Assembly: GCF_900114625.1 (NCBI RefSeq)
Contig: NZ_FOZL01000001.1
Span: 4,092,001 to 4,156,000, forward strand
Source of the DNA: Granulicella pectinivorans
Lineage (GTDB): Bacteria > Acidobacteriota > Terriglobia > Terriglobales > Acidobacteriaceae
DNA length: 64,000 nt
Direction: 5' to 3'
The notes under the pieces are model-generated. The model saw only the letters and a program-made list of their open reading frames with translations. It was not told the origin of the DNA and made no database searches. Position 1 is the first letter of the stretch. The number at the start of each line of letters is the position of its first letter. Below, in pieces: positions 48,982 to 57,290 of this stretch. The translations under genes were made by a program, and so were the position numbers.

Positions 48982-50108
48982 GGTTCCTCGACGAGTACCG
49001 AGAATATGATTCCGTTCAACGCATGGCGAAGGAGATCCACCGCATCGCCACTCACCCCTGGACCATCATGGAAGTCTGCGGTGGCCAGACCTACACCATC
49101 GTCAAGAGCGGCTTGCAGGAGCTTCTGCCCAAAGGAATCACTCTTGTCCACGGTCCTGGCTGCCCCGTCTGTGTCACGCCCGTTGCCATGATTGATCGCG
49201 CCGTCGCAACCGCATCGCTGCCACAGGTTATTCTCTGCTCCTTTGGCGACATGCTGCGCGTTCCGGGATCGGCCCAGAGCCTGCTCGATGCCAAGGCTCT
49301 GGGCGCAGATGTGCGTATCGTCTATTCACCGCTCGATGCCTTGCAACTCGCGCGCCTTCATCCACAACGGGAGATCGTTTTCTTCGCCGTAGGATTCGAG
49401 ACGACAGCACCCGCAAACGCAATGGCCGTATGGCAGGCGGCTCGAGAGAAGCTCACTAACTTCTCAATGCTCGTCTCCCATGTTCTGGTGCCCCCAGCTA
49501 TGGAGGCAGTGCTTGCCTCACCCGATTGTCGCGTGCAGGCCTTTCTCGCGGCAGGCCACGCCTGCATGGTCACCGGTTATCACGAATACCTCTCCATCAG
49601 CTCAACGTATCTCGTTCCCATCGTGGTCACTGGATTTGAGCCATTGGACCTCCTCCAGGGAATCCTGATGCTCGTCGAGCAGCTTGAGAGTGGGCGCAAC
49701 GAGGTGGAGAACCAGTACACCCGCGCTGTGCAACAGGCGGGGAATACACACGCCCAGCAGCGTGTGAGCGAAGTCTTTGAGGTCACCGATCGGGTTTGGC
49801 GTGGCATCGGAAACATCGCGTCCAGTGGGCTGCGTCTGCGCGCTGCATATCGCGACTTCGACGCTGAATTTCGATTTGGTCTCATTCTCGAAGAAGCTGA
49901 GGAGTCTCGGGAATGCATCGCCGGTCTCGTGCTTCAGGGCATGCGCCGCCCCTATGACTGTCCTGCATTTGGCACACGCTGTACCCCCGACACTCCGCTC
50001 GGAGCGCCCATGGTCTCGTCCGAGGGTGCTTGCGCAGCCTACTTTCACTTTGGAAGGCGTAAAGAAGATGAACCCTCTCTCGTGTCCCTTGCCTCACCCT
50101 GCCACTGA
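48978..50108 (+). CDS. hypD: Hydrogenase maturation protein HypD
   Basis: HypD is the Fe-S scaffold on which the Fe(CN)2CO unit is built. The 376-residue protein has MEVCGGQTYTIVKSG, HGPGCPVCVTP, FAVGFETTAPANA, and a C-terminal cluster region with CPAFGTRCTPDTPLGAPMVS and EGACAAYF. It overlaps hypC by four bases and hypE by 41. Confidence 0.94.
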   Translation: MRFLDEYREYDSVQRMAKEIHRIATHPWTIMEVCGGQTYTIVKSGLQELLPKGITLVHGPGCPVCVTPVAMIDRAVATASLPQVILCSFGDMLRVPGSAQSLLDAKALGADVRIVYSPLDALQLARLHPQREIVFFAVGFETTAPANAMAVWQAAREKLTNFSMLVSHVLVPPAMEAVLASPDCRVQAFLAAGHACMVTGYHEYLSISSTYLVPIVVTGFEPLDLLQGILMLVEQLESGRNEVENQYTRAVQQAGNTHAQQRVSEVFEVTDRVWRGIGNIASSGLRLRAAYRDFDAEFRFGLILEEAEESRECIAGLVLQGMRRPYDCPAFGTRCTPDTPLGAPMVSSEGACAAYFHFGRRKEDEPSLVSLASPCH

Positions 50109-51108
50109 CCGCATCCTGCTCGCCCATGGTGGCGGCGGCAGGCTCACGCATCAACTCATCGAGAACGTCTTTCTGCCCGCCTTCTCCAATCCTGCCTTGA
50201 ACGCTCGCCACGACGGAGCGCTTCTTGCGAGAAGCGGGGAGCGGCTCGCGATGACGACAGACACCTATGTCGTCAAACCCCTCATCTTCCCAGGCGGCAA
50301 CATCGGTGACCTCGCTGTGAATGGCACAGTCAACGATCTCGCGATGTGTGGTGCAAAGGCCATCGCATTAAGCGCAGGATTCGTTCTTGAAGAAGGCCTT
50401 GCCATGGCGACGCTGATCCATGTTGTCTCAGCCATGCGGGATGCAGCCAGGGCTGCAGGTGTTCCTATCGTTACGGGTGACACCAAGGTTGTCGACAAAG
50501 GAAAGGGAGATGGAATTTTCATCAACACCACCGGCGTCGGAGTCGTCCTTGCTCCGGATCCGATCGGCCCAGAGCATATCCGCAGCGGCGATGTTGTGCT
50601 CCTTAGCGGAGACCTGGGATCGCATGGAATCGCCATCCTCTCGGTGCGGGACGGGCTCGAGTTTGAGGGCGATGTCCGCAGCGATACGGCCTGCCTCTGG
50701 CCCGCGGTCGAAGCACTCTTTACTGCTGGCATCGAAGTACATTGTCTGCGCGACCTCACGCGTGGAGGACTTTCTTCCGCGCTGAACGAAATCGCTATGA
50801 TTGCGGGACACCGCATCACGGTCGACGAGGTTCTCATCCCTGTAAAGGAGGTCGTTCGCGGTGCCTGCGAATTGCTTGGGCTCGATCCGCTCTATGTCGC
50901 CAATGAAGGCCGCTTCGCCATATTTGTTCCAGCAAAGGATGCAGATCAGGCGCTTGCCATCCTCCGTGCCGAGCCCGTCTCAGCAGGAGCTGTTCAAGTA
51001 GGCATGGTCCACGAACACACATCGGGGATCGTCACGCTGCGCAGCCGCATAGGCGGAAATCGTGTGCTCGATATGCTATCCGGCGAACAACTGCCACGGA
51101 TCTGCTGA
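50068..51108 (+). CDS. hypE: Carbamoyl dehydratase HypE
   Basis: HypE dehydrates the carbamoyl group on its C-terminal Cys to a thiocyanate, the source of CN ligands. The 346-residue protein has the PurM-like ATP fold with LLAHGGGGRLTHQLIENVF, DTYVVKPLIFPGGNIGDLAVNGTVND and VTGDTKVVDKGKGDG, and ends in PRIC with the required terminal Cys. Its start lies inside hypD (41-base overlap). It is the last of eleven hydrogenase genes, and ends 11 bases before the convergent barrel gene. Confidence 0.94.
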   Translation: MNPLSCPLPHPATDRILLAHGGGGRLTHQLIENVFLPAFSNPALNARHDGALLARSGERLAMTTDTYVVKPLIFPGGNIGDLAVNGTVNDLAMCGAKAIALSAGFVLEEGLAMATLIHVVSAMRDAARAAGVPIVTGDTKVVDKGKGDGIFINTTGVGVVLAPDPIGPEHIRSGDVVLLSGDLGSHGIAILSVRDGLEFEGDVRSDTACLWPAVEALFTAGIEVHCLRDLTRGGLSSALNEIAMIAGHRITVDEVLIPVKEVVRGACELLGLDPLYVANEGRFAIFVPAKDADQALAILRAEPVSAGAVQVGMVHEHTSGIVTLRSRIGGNRVLDMLSGEQLPRIC

Positions 51109-51119
51109 TCTCATTCCGG

Positions 51120-53357
51120 TCAGAATGCGTACCGGACGGCCATTGTCGTGACGTTTCCGTGAAAGCTGCGAGGCAACGTGGGACCGGTAGGACCGGCTTC
51201 GCCATAACCGTAGTAGTTGTAGTCACCCTTCCACAACCAGTTCGGCGCCATATCGATCGACAAGCCCGCATACGGAGTATAAAACTGCGACTGCAACGAT
51301 CCTGGCACCTCCCGGATATTGATGTTGTCGACCGTACCGTTCACGGCCGTGACGCGGTACCCGGCGTTAAGATGAGCCCGCTTAGCCGGCATCATCATCA
51401 AGCCCAGAGAGGCGAAATGTGTCGGTGCGTTGTAGTAGCCAGTACTGCGAAATGGCGTAGCAGCCGTGACACAGACTGCTGGAGCAACACCAGCCGTAGG
51501 TGGCGCGGGAGTGGAAGCGTAACACTCGAGAGTGCTCGAATAAACGTCGTTGTAGGAATAGTTGAGATCGAGAGACCAACGTTCACTCTTCGAGATCGAG
51601 CTCCCCAGGGAGAAGTCGCGATTGTGTTCTAGATGATTGACGGTCTGCACATTGTTGCGGCTCTCACGGAGGTTCATCGTACCTGCAAAAACAAGCCACG
51701 ACCTCGGCTTGTACGTCGTCCGCACGATGTAGTGCTGAAGTTGCCGGGGACTGATCCGTGTATAAGAGCGATCGGCATACATCGCTTCGAGATTGAAGTT
51801 GATGCGCAGTTGGGGTGTCGGGCGAAGAGCCGCACCAAAGAGCCCCCAGTCTTCGTGTATCGGGATGAAGTCTCCGCCGGAAGTCGTAATGATGCGACTA
51901 CGATAACGATAGCCTGCCGTCAGTCGTGCACGCGGCTTCACATCCCAGGCGACGACGAAGGTGTCCGTCTTTGTCTTCTGATTCAACGCCTGATAGCTCG
52001 GGGTTGTGGTCGCCGTAGCGATGCCTGGCGCGGCGAGCATCGTGGTTCCTGCATAGTCCGTCTCGGTCAACGAATTGGTGCCGGGAACCCGGAAGTCGGA
52101 GAAGTCGAAGAGGTTGGTCGCCGAGATCTTCGGTGCGATCTGCCAGGTCACACTCAGGTCGCCATCTACATTGATGCGCCGGGCTCGAGCGGAGCCGGTC
52201 ACGATCGATTGGCGAAGACTGGTGCGGGAGAGGAATCCGTTGAAAAACTCGTTATAGTTGTTCAGGTTGCTCGTTGACGCACTGTAAAGAACACGGCCAT
52301 TGAAGCTCAGTTGGGGGACAGATGCACTCTGAAATCGCATCTGCTCGGTCGGGGCGAGCGTGCGCGTTGGTGCGGAACGGTTGTAGGCGAGGAAGGCGTT
52401 ACAAGCCGGGTTGACGGTCCCACTCGTGGCAAACGGTGCGGCGCAGGGGGCGGCCCAGACGGATGAGAGATCGATGCCAAGAGCGACCGGTGTTCCATTC
52501 GAGAGCTTATAGTTCAGTCCCGTCAACTGCCAGCTCGTATCGCCTTTGTAATGCATGACGAATTGGTCGTAGCTCAACGTCGTGTGTGGATCAAGCTTGT
52601 AGTCGAGTCCTAGATTCCAAGTATCCGTACCGTTTCGCCATAACTGCATCAGTTGTCCTTCGCCACCCTCATGCACGGCGCTGTAAGAGGGGCCCTGGCT
52701 GACGTTATGGTTGTAGGCGAGCCGTACAGAGAAACGTGACAAAGGCGCGAGCGTCAGATTAAGGTCCGTGTTGCGCCGCACCGTATTGAAGAGAATAGGC
52801 GACTGATTCAGGGGAACATACGGAGATGAGGTAGGCGGAATCAACGGATTGCCCAAAAGATTGTAGTCAAAATACTGGCGACTGCGGCGGAAGCTCCCGC
52901 GAAAGTCATACATCTTCCCTCTGGAGAAGTTCAGCGTCGTCACACTATTGGGATCGCCACCATAGCCAAAGCTGTCGGTGGCCAAACGGTCGAAGAGACG
53001 CACATGATGCGAATCCACAGCCCGCAGGTCAAGCGTGTAATTCATCATGCGTGGTCCGGTTTGTAGATTGACCAGCGTGTCGTACATCGCTCCACTGCCG
53101 GAGGTCGACGCAATGTGTCCGCCGGATTCAATCGTCTGATGGATGATGTATCCGAAGCGTACATTGTCCGAAGGCGTTGGTGGCGAAGCATCTTTCGATA
53201 CCAGCGGGACGGGGCTTTGCATCGCGGGAGGAACCGCCGTCTGCGCAACCAACATCGCACTCCATAGCCCAGATAAAGGCAAACAAAGGATACCCGTCGC
53301 CCAAACAGCCTGCGATGCGTGGTTCCGTAACAATGGCAAACGCACTCGATTTATCAT
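51120..53357 (-). CDS. mtrB: Large outer-membrane beta-barrel, MtrB/PioB-like
   Basis: This 745-residue protein has a long signal-peptide region (hydrophobic core ATGILCLPLSGLWSAMLVAQ, residues 20-39) and then alternating amphipathic strands with many Tyr, Asn and Arg, ending in TTMAVRYAF with a terminal Phe, the usual barrel signal. The size and strand pattern fit the MtrB/PioB barrels of about 26-28 strands that sheath an MtrA-type decahaem cytochrome. The gene for just such a cytochrome lies 12 bases upstream. No TonB box, plug or carboxypeptidase-regulatory domain is seen, so it is not a TonB receptor. The MtrB-type N-terminal CXXC pair was not found. The assignment rests on gene pairing and barrel features rather than a diagnostic motif. 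Confidence 0.7.
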   Translation of the reverse strand: MINRVRLPLLRNHASQAVWATGILCLPLSGLWSAMLVAQTAVPPAMQSPVPLVSKDASPPTPSDNVRFGYIIHQTIESGGHIASTSGSGAMYDTLVNLQTGPRMMNYTLDLRAVDSHHVRLFDRLATDSFGYGGDPNSVTTLNFSRGKMYDFRGSFRRSRQYFDYNLLGNPLIPPTSSPYVPLNQSPILFNTVRRNTDLNLTLAPLSRFSVRLAYNHNVSQGPSYSAVHEGGEGQLMQLWRNGTDTWNLGLDYKLDPHTTLSYDQFVMHYKGDTSWQLTGLNYKLSNGTPVALGIDLSSVWAAPCAAPFATSGTVNPACNAFLAYNRSAPTRTLAPTEQMRFQSASVPQLSFNGRVLYSASTSNLNNYNEFFNGFLSRTSLRQSIVTGSARARRINVDGDLSVTWQIAPKISATNLFDFSDFRVPGTNSLTETDYAGTTMLAAPGIATATTTPSYQALNQKTKTDTFVVAWDVKPRARLTAGYRYRSRIITTSGGDFIPIHEDWGLFGAALRPTPQLRINFNLEAMYADRSYTRISPRQLQHYIVRTTYKPRSWLVFAGTMNLRESRNNVQTVNHLEHNRDFSLGSSISKSERWSLDLNYSYNDVYSSTLECYASTPAPPTAGVAPAVCVTAATPFRSTGYYNAPTHFASLGLMMMPAKRAHLNAGYRVTAVNGTVDNINIREVPGSLQSQFYTPYAGLSIDMAPNWLWKGDYNYYGYGEAGPTGPTLPRSFHGNVTTMAVRYAF

Positions 53358-53369
53358 CCTTGGCCGCCC

Positions 53370-54338
53370 TTACTTGAAGAAGTTCGCATCGACGTTTGAG
53401 CCGTGGATCTGGGTATGGCAGCTTGTGCAGGCTTGATACTGGTTCGCCTGGTTGTGAAAGGACGGTGTACCAGGTGCCGTGAAGTTCATCGATGCCGTGT
53501 GACACTGCAGACAAAGAGAGTTCACATTGCTGCGAGTCAAGAGTCTTGCATTGGGCGAACCGTGAGGAAGATGGCATGATGTGCATCCGTCTGTCTTCAA
53601 CGGAGGGTGCTCGTGAACAAACGGCCCCAGCGTCTCGACGTGACATTTTGTGCATACAGCATTTTGATCGGCCCCGGACTTTAGAAGTTTGTCCTTCATC
53701 GTGCCGTGCGGGTTATGGCAATCGCTGCACGTCAGGACACCTTCGTTGACCTTGTGGTGAAAGGGTTGCGAGAAGGAAGCTTTCACATCGGTATGACAGC
53801 TATAGCAAAGCTTCGGCTCAGCCACCTTCAATAGGTTTGTTTCCACCCTAAAGGCATGGCTGCTGTGGCAACTCGTGCAGCTCACTCCAGCCTCTGCATG
53901 CGCCGAGCGATCGAAGTTAGCGTGTGTCCCAAGATGGCATGAGAGGCACTTAGCATCAACCATTTTCGAAGACGCCTTTTCAAACTGAAAGATCTTGGTG
54001 ACGTCCCCCCCCGACTCCACATGCTCCCTGCCGGCACCGTGGCAACCTTCACACGTAACGCCCTTCCCTCCATGGGTCATCGCAAGTGCGACATGAGGAT
54101 TGGAAGCGAATTTGCTGGATAGGTCTGCGTGGCAGGTGGCACAAGTCTCCGAACCAACGAAGTCGGAAGCTTTTGGAGCGGCGGCTTTGGGACTGGTGAC
54201 GACCTGCTTCTGCTGTGCGGCACTGACCGGCCCCAGCTTCCATAGGCAAGGGATCAGTGCGAGTAGGAAGAGTGCAAAGAGCAAACGTCCCAGAGAAATA
54301 TCCCGATGGCGGGACAACCATGAATCTTGTCGGGACAT
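53370..54338 (-). CDS. mtrA: Periplasmic decahaem cytochrome c, MtrA/DmsE type
   Basis: This 322-residue protein has an N-terminal signal segment (LGRLLFALFLLALIPCLWKLG, after a charged start) and ten CXXCH motifs, beginning at residues 66, 96, 131, 154, 178, 204, 229, 252, 276 and 304. Size and haem number equal MtrA, PioA and DmsE (about 330 residues, ten haems). Pairing with a large barrel gene 12 bases downstream matches the mtrA-mtrB/pioA-pioB arrangement, in which the cytochrome fills the barrel and carries electrons across the outer membrane. No MtrC/OmcA-like surface cytochrome is in the window. A Crp-like palindrome lies 78 bases upstream. The direction (reduction of an outside acceptor or uptake from an outside donor) is not shown; the hydrogenase suggests outward flow. 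Confidence 0.88.
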   Translation of the reverse strand: MSRQDSWLSRHRDISLGRLLFALFLLALIPCLWKLGPVSAAQQKQVVTSPKAAAPKASDFVGSETCATCHADLSSKFASNPHVALAMTHGGKGVTCEGCHGAGREHVESGGDVTKIFQFEKASSKMVDAKCLSCHLGTHANFDRSAHAEAGVSCTSCHSSHAFRVETNLLKVAEPKLCYSCHTDVKASFSQPFHHKVNEGVLTCSDCHNPHGTMKDKLLKSGADQNAVCTKCHVETLGPFVHEHPPLKTDGCTSCHLPHGSPNARLLTRSNVNSLCLQCHTASMNFTAPGTPSFHNQANQYQACTSCHTQIHGSNVDANFFK

Positions 54339-54415
54339 AGATCACGTCCTCTTGATGATTCTGAATAGATTGATTGTGACTTCCCGCAAGTATGGGCCAG
54401 CTCGAATTGGAATGA

Positions 54416-54431
54416 TGTGTCCTATTGCACA
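54416..54431. promoter_or_regulatory. Crp-like operator, TGTGTCCTATTGCACA
   Basis: It has perfect TGTG and CACA arms around eight bases, 78 bases upstream of mtrA, and is 15/16 identical to the site at 30.2 kb. A wider inverted repeat TTGTGAC (54374-54380) and GTCACAA (54435-54441) brackets it. Confidence 0.6.
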
Positions 54432-54597
54432 CGAGTCACAACATCTTTGGAATCAATCAGCCGAACAAGATAAGGATGGTTTTGACAGGCCCGCAGGAGC
54501 GCCTAAAAAACTCCTCCCCGGACGCGTGTCTTCGATGCGCTCATCGTCACCGAGAAGAGCGACAGACGCGCAGATCGTGCGCCCCAGTGTTTACTTT

Positions 54598-55050
54598 TTA
54601 AATTCCCATATATTCCGGCGTGTAGTTCTGAAAGAGCCCTTTGCCGGGGTAGATCATGCGGACCGGCATACTCTCGTCCAGCTTGTTCATCTTGACCCAG
54701 TGCCATGCGTGCAGAATTTCAGAGGAATGAAAATAAAGTGTCTCTGCCTGCAGCACTGCCGTGGCGACAAGAACCATCTCGGAGACCTGCTGCCATGGGT
54801 CATCGCAAATGATAGCCATACGCGCAATGTCATTCGTGTGGTGCTGCAGGAATCGCATTTCATGCCACCGCGCATCCCAACTGGCACCCTCCATCCGAGT
54901 GAGATCAGCCAGAACCCCAAGCGGCCGTTTGTGGGCTGCCATCGCAAGCTCGATCTCTTGAGAGAACTGCGCAACATCTTCAGAAGAGAGTTTTCCGATC
55001 ATGCTAAAGCCGATCGCCGATCCGGTCGTCGCCTTCAATTTTTCAATCAT
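54598..55050 (-). CDS. SpoIIAA-like (STAS-fold) protein
   Basis: This 150-residue soluble protein resembles the SpoIIAA_2/STAS-like group: MIEKLKATTGSAIGFSMIGKLSSEDVAQFSQEIE at the N terminus, a central LGVLADLTRMEG strand, HTNDIARMAIICDDPW, and a C-terminal HAWHWVKMN. It has no conserved phospho-acceptor Ser that I can identify. Such proteins are of unknown role and may bind lipids or act in stress signalling. The start overlaps the 58-residue gene upstream (ATGA). Confidence 0.75.
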   Translation of the reverse strand: MIEKLKATTGSAIGFSMIGKLSSEDVAQFSQEIELAMAAHKRPLGVLADLTRMEGASWDARWHEMRFLQHHTNDIARMAIICDDPWQQVSEMVLVATAVLQAETLYFHSSEILHAWHWVKMNKLDESMPVRMIYPGKGLFQNYTPEYMGI

Positions 55051-55223
55051 CGTGGGTATCCATTTCTAAACATAGAATCTTGAAGCGTGCGGTCGTGAGC
55101 ACGCCGCCAGGTGTCGAGGCAGTAGAGGCTGGCCTCCAGGGCAAGTTCGAGCTGATCATCGGTGAGCAGCTTAAGGCCGTCTTCGATTATCGCGGTTTGC
55201 CTCGGTGTCATGGTGTCCTTCAT
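55047..55223 (-). CDS. Small protein coupled to the SpoIIAA-like gene
   Basis: A 58-residue frame (starting MKDTMTPRQTAIIEDG, ending FRNGYPR) has a near-perfect ribosome-binding site AAGGAGG nine bases before the ATG. Its stop overlaps the next start as ATGA. The first 45 residues look helical and acidic (LKLLTDDQLELALEASLYCLD); there is no signal peptide or membrane helix. No family is recognised. The strong ribosome-binding site and tight coupling make it a likely gene, too short for many gene callers. It could be a partner or modulator of the SpoIIAA-like protein. Confidence 0.65.
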   Translation of the reverse strand: MKDTMTPRQTAIIEDGLKLLTDDQLELALEASLYCLDTWRRAHDRTLQDSMFRNGYPR

Positions 55224-55529
55224 AAAGTCACCCCTCCTTCATCAATCTTCTGGAACATCTGCGCAACTCTGATGCGGTGCATTTTGATTCCAAAGAATAC
55301 TGCGCATGAACCGTCCATCTTCTCGCCGCATTGCCAACAGGTGTTGGCTTGTCGCTTTCCGCCAGGTAAAGTCGACGGTTATGCGCAGCCTGAGATCGAC
55401 AGGCGGTCAGCGGTGGCATCTCCGTCAGATCCGACGATAGTTACGAAGTAGGATTATCGCTGTGCTCTGTTGCTCACCCCGGAGTGTTTGCCTCTAGCCA
55501 ATAGTGTTTATGCATCTCAGACCCTGCTG
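55224..55529. other. Intergenic region upstream of the small protein and SpoIIAA-like genes
   Basis: No gene is supported. It holds a Crp-like palindrome (listed separately) and presumably the promoter of the minus-strand pair to its left. The gene on its right is on the same strand and ends here. Confidence 0.6.
55461..55476. promoter_or_regulatory. Crp-like operator, TGTGCTCTGTTGCTCA
   Basis: It differs in one base from the hydrogenase/cytochrome site. It lies 238 bases before the 58-residue gene, which is far for a simple activator site, so its target is less certain. Confidence 0.45.
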
Positions 55530-57290
55530 CTACTTCAACCGTTCCTGTAGCAGATGGTCGGAGACACGGATAGCATTCGCGATGATCGTAAGAGAGGGAT
55601 TCACTGCACTTGCTGAAACGAAGCACGACGCATCCACCACATAGAGATTGTCCAGGTCGTGCGCTTTGCAGTGGACATCGAGAACACTGGTCGTTGCGTC
55701 GTGCCCCATGCGGCAGGTGCCGTTCTGGTGGCCCACACCCTCCAGAGGAATACGCTTCTTGAAATAGGCGTGAAGCGGGACGTGGGTTGTGGCATGACCA
55801 GCCTTCTTCAGAACATCGATCCAGCGGTCTTTGAGGCGGTCGAACGACTCCACATTATTGGGTGTGTAGGACAACTGGATACGACGGGGGCTGTGGTTGT
55901 TGACGAGTTCCGTCTCGTTCGTACTGCCAGTGTCTCCCGATGGATGGGCACCGGAGAGACCGGGCTGATTGCTCTCGATCGAAAGCGGTGTCGCGTTGTG
56001 GAGCGTGACACGGTTTTCGGCAGATGGAAGATCTTCCGTTGTGAGCCACCACGGTACGGCATGATGCTTCATTCCTTCCAGCACAAAGCCAGGAGTCAGG
56101 GGTGGGGCATCGCCCTTCATCATCTCGTGGTGGAAGCTGCCGACCGGTTGCACCTGTCCGAGAGGAAAGGGGTAGGCGGGGTCTGTATCCTTGAGATAAA
56201 AGTCGTTTGTGCCCCATGTTTTCGTGTACGCGTCATCGTTGCGCACCGTCGACAGCGCAAGCAACGCATCGGCCTGGTGATACATAAAGTTGCGACCAAC
56301 CTGATCGGAGCGGTTAGCGAGTCCCTTCGGGTGTTTATCGTTTGCGGAGGCGAGCAGGAGCACGGCAGAGTTAATCGCTCCTGCGCAGACCGCAAAGAAT
56401 CCAGCCTTGTAGATCGCAGTCTTTCCCTCGCGGGACGCCGATGGAGCGCTTGTCTCGCCTACAGCAGATAGGGCGGCATAGGGCTTCCCAACACCCGCGT
56501 GGATGACCTCAACGCCAGTCACAGCCGTCCCTTCGGCGTTCGTCAACAGGCGCGTAACGCGCGAATTGGTCATGAGAGTTACGTTTGGCAGATGCAGAAT
56601 CTTGCGAATGCAGTTGATATCGGAGTCCGACTTCGCATGGACCAGGCAGGGATAGCCGTCGCAGGTATCGCAACGCACGCATTGGGAAGCAAGAGGGTCG
56701 GCTTCATTGCGCTTCAGACCAAGAGGAATCGGGAAGGTGTTGATACCGAGTTTGCGGACATCGTCCTCGATAACCTGCATACGTGGCTCATTCGCGAACG
56801 CAGGATACGGATACTTCTTCGAATGAAACGGCTCCGTGGGGTCGAACGAGGAGCCAAAGCCGCCGGGTACGCGCGGTGCCGTGCCGAGATCGCCGTGAAC
56901 ATGAAAAAGTTCCTCCGCGCGCGTATAGTACGGCTCCAATTCGGCGTAGGAGATTGGCCATGCGGGCGAGACCCCGCCCTTGTGTTGGATGACGCCGAAA
57001 TCCTCCGCACGCATGCGGAACATGGCTGCGCCATAGACCTTTGTCTGGCCACCCACGTAGTAAGCCTGTTGCGGATGCAGGTCTTTACCGTCCTTGTCCT
57101 GCCAGATCTCTTTGGTGTGATAGCGATTGTCCAGGAAGACTGCCTGGGTATCCCAGTTCAACTTCTCTTGCGGTAGGAAGGAACCACGCTCAAGAATCAA
57201 AATGTTTTTCCCGGCCTGGGCCAGGTGCAGAGCCAACGTTCCACCGCCAGCCCCAGTACCAATGACAATCGCGTCATACGAAATAGACAT
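55530..57290 (-). CDS. GMC-family FAD oxidoreductase with cysteine cluster
   Basis: This 586-residue flavoprotein has the FAD dinucleotide motif AIVIGTGAGGGTLALHLAQAG near the N terminus, GMC features in VGGQTKVYGAAMFR, and the catalytic-region HQNGTCRMGHD and VVDASCFVSASAVNPSLTI near the C terminus. It has no signal peptide. A cluster QCVRCDTCDGYPCLVHAKSD near residue 205 has the spacing C-x2-C-x2-C-x4-C; related sugar dehydrogenases use cysteines in this region for a [3Fe-4S] centre, so electron transfer beyond FAD is possible. No small subunit or cytochrome partner lies next to it. Alcohol, sugar or cholesterol substrates cannot be told apart. Confidence 0.88.
   Translation of the reverse strand: MSISYDAIVIGTGAGGGTLALHLAQAGKNILILERGSFLPQEKLNWDTQAVFLDNRYHTKEIWQDKDGKDLHPQQAYYVGGQTKVYGAAMFRMRAEDFGVIQHKGGVSPAWPISYAELEPYYTRAEELFHVHGDLGTAPRVPGGFGSSFDPTEPFHSKKYPYPAFANEPRMQVIEDDVRKLGINTFPIPLGLKRNEADPLASQCVRCDTCDGYPCLVHAKSDSDINCIRKILHLPNVTLMTNSRVTRLLTNAEGTAVTGVEVIHAGVGKPYAALSAVGETSAPSASREGKTAIYKAGFFAVCAGAINSAVLLLASANDKHPKGLANRSDQVGRNFMYHQADALLALSTVRNDDAYTKTWGTNDFYLKDTDPAYPFPLGQVQPVGSFHHEMMKGDAPPLTPGFVLEGMKHHAVPWWLTTEDLPSAENRVTLHNATPLSIESNQPGLSGAHPSGDTGSTNETELVNNHSPRRIQLSYTPNNVESFDRLKDRWIDVLKKAGHATTHVPLHAYFKKRIPLEGVGHQNGTCRMGHDATTSVLDVHCKAHDLDNLYVVDASCFVSASAVNPSLTIIANAIRVSDHLLQERLK

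Noticed and set aside
51112..51127. CATTC/GAATG hairpin between hypE and the barrel gene
   Set aside because: The stem is only five pairs and has no U tract, so a terminator is not supported.
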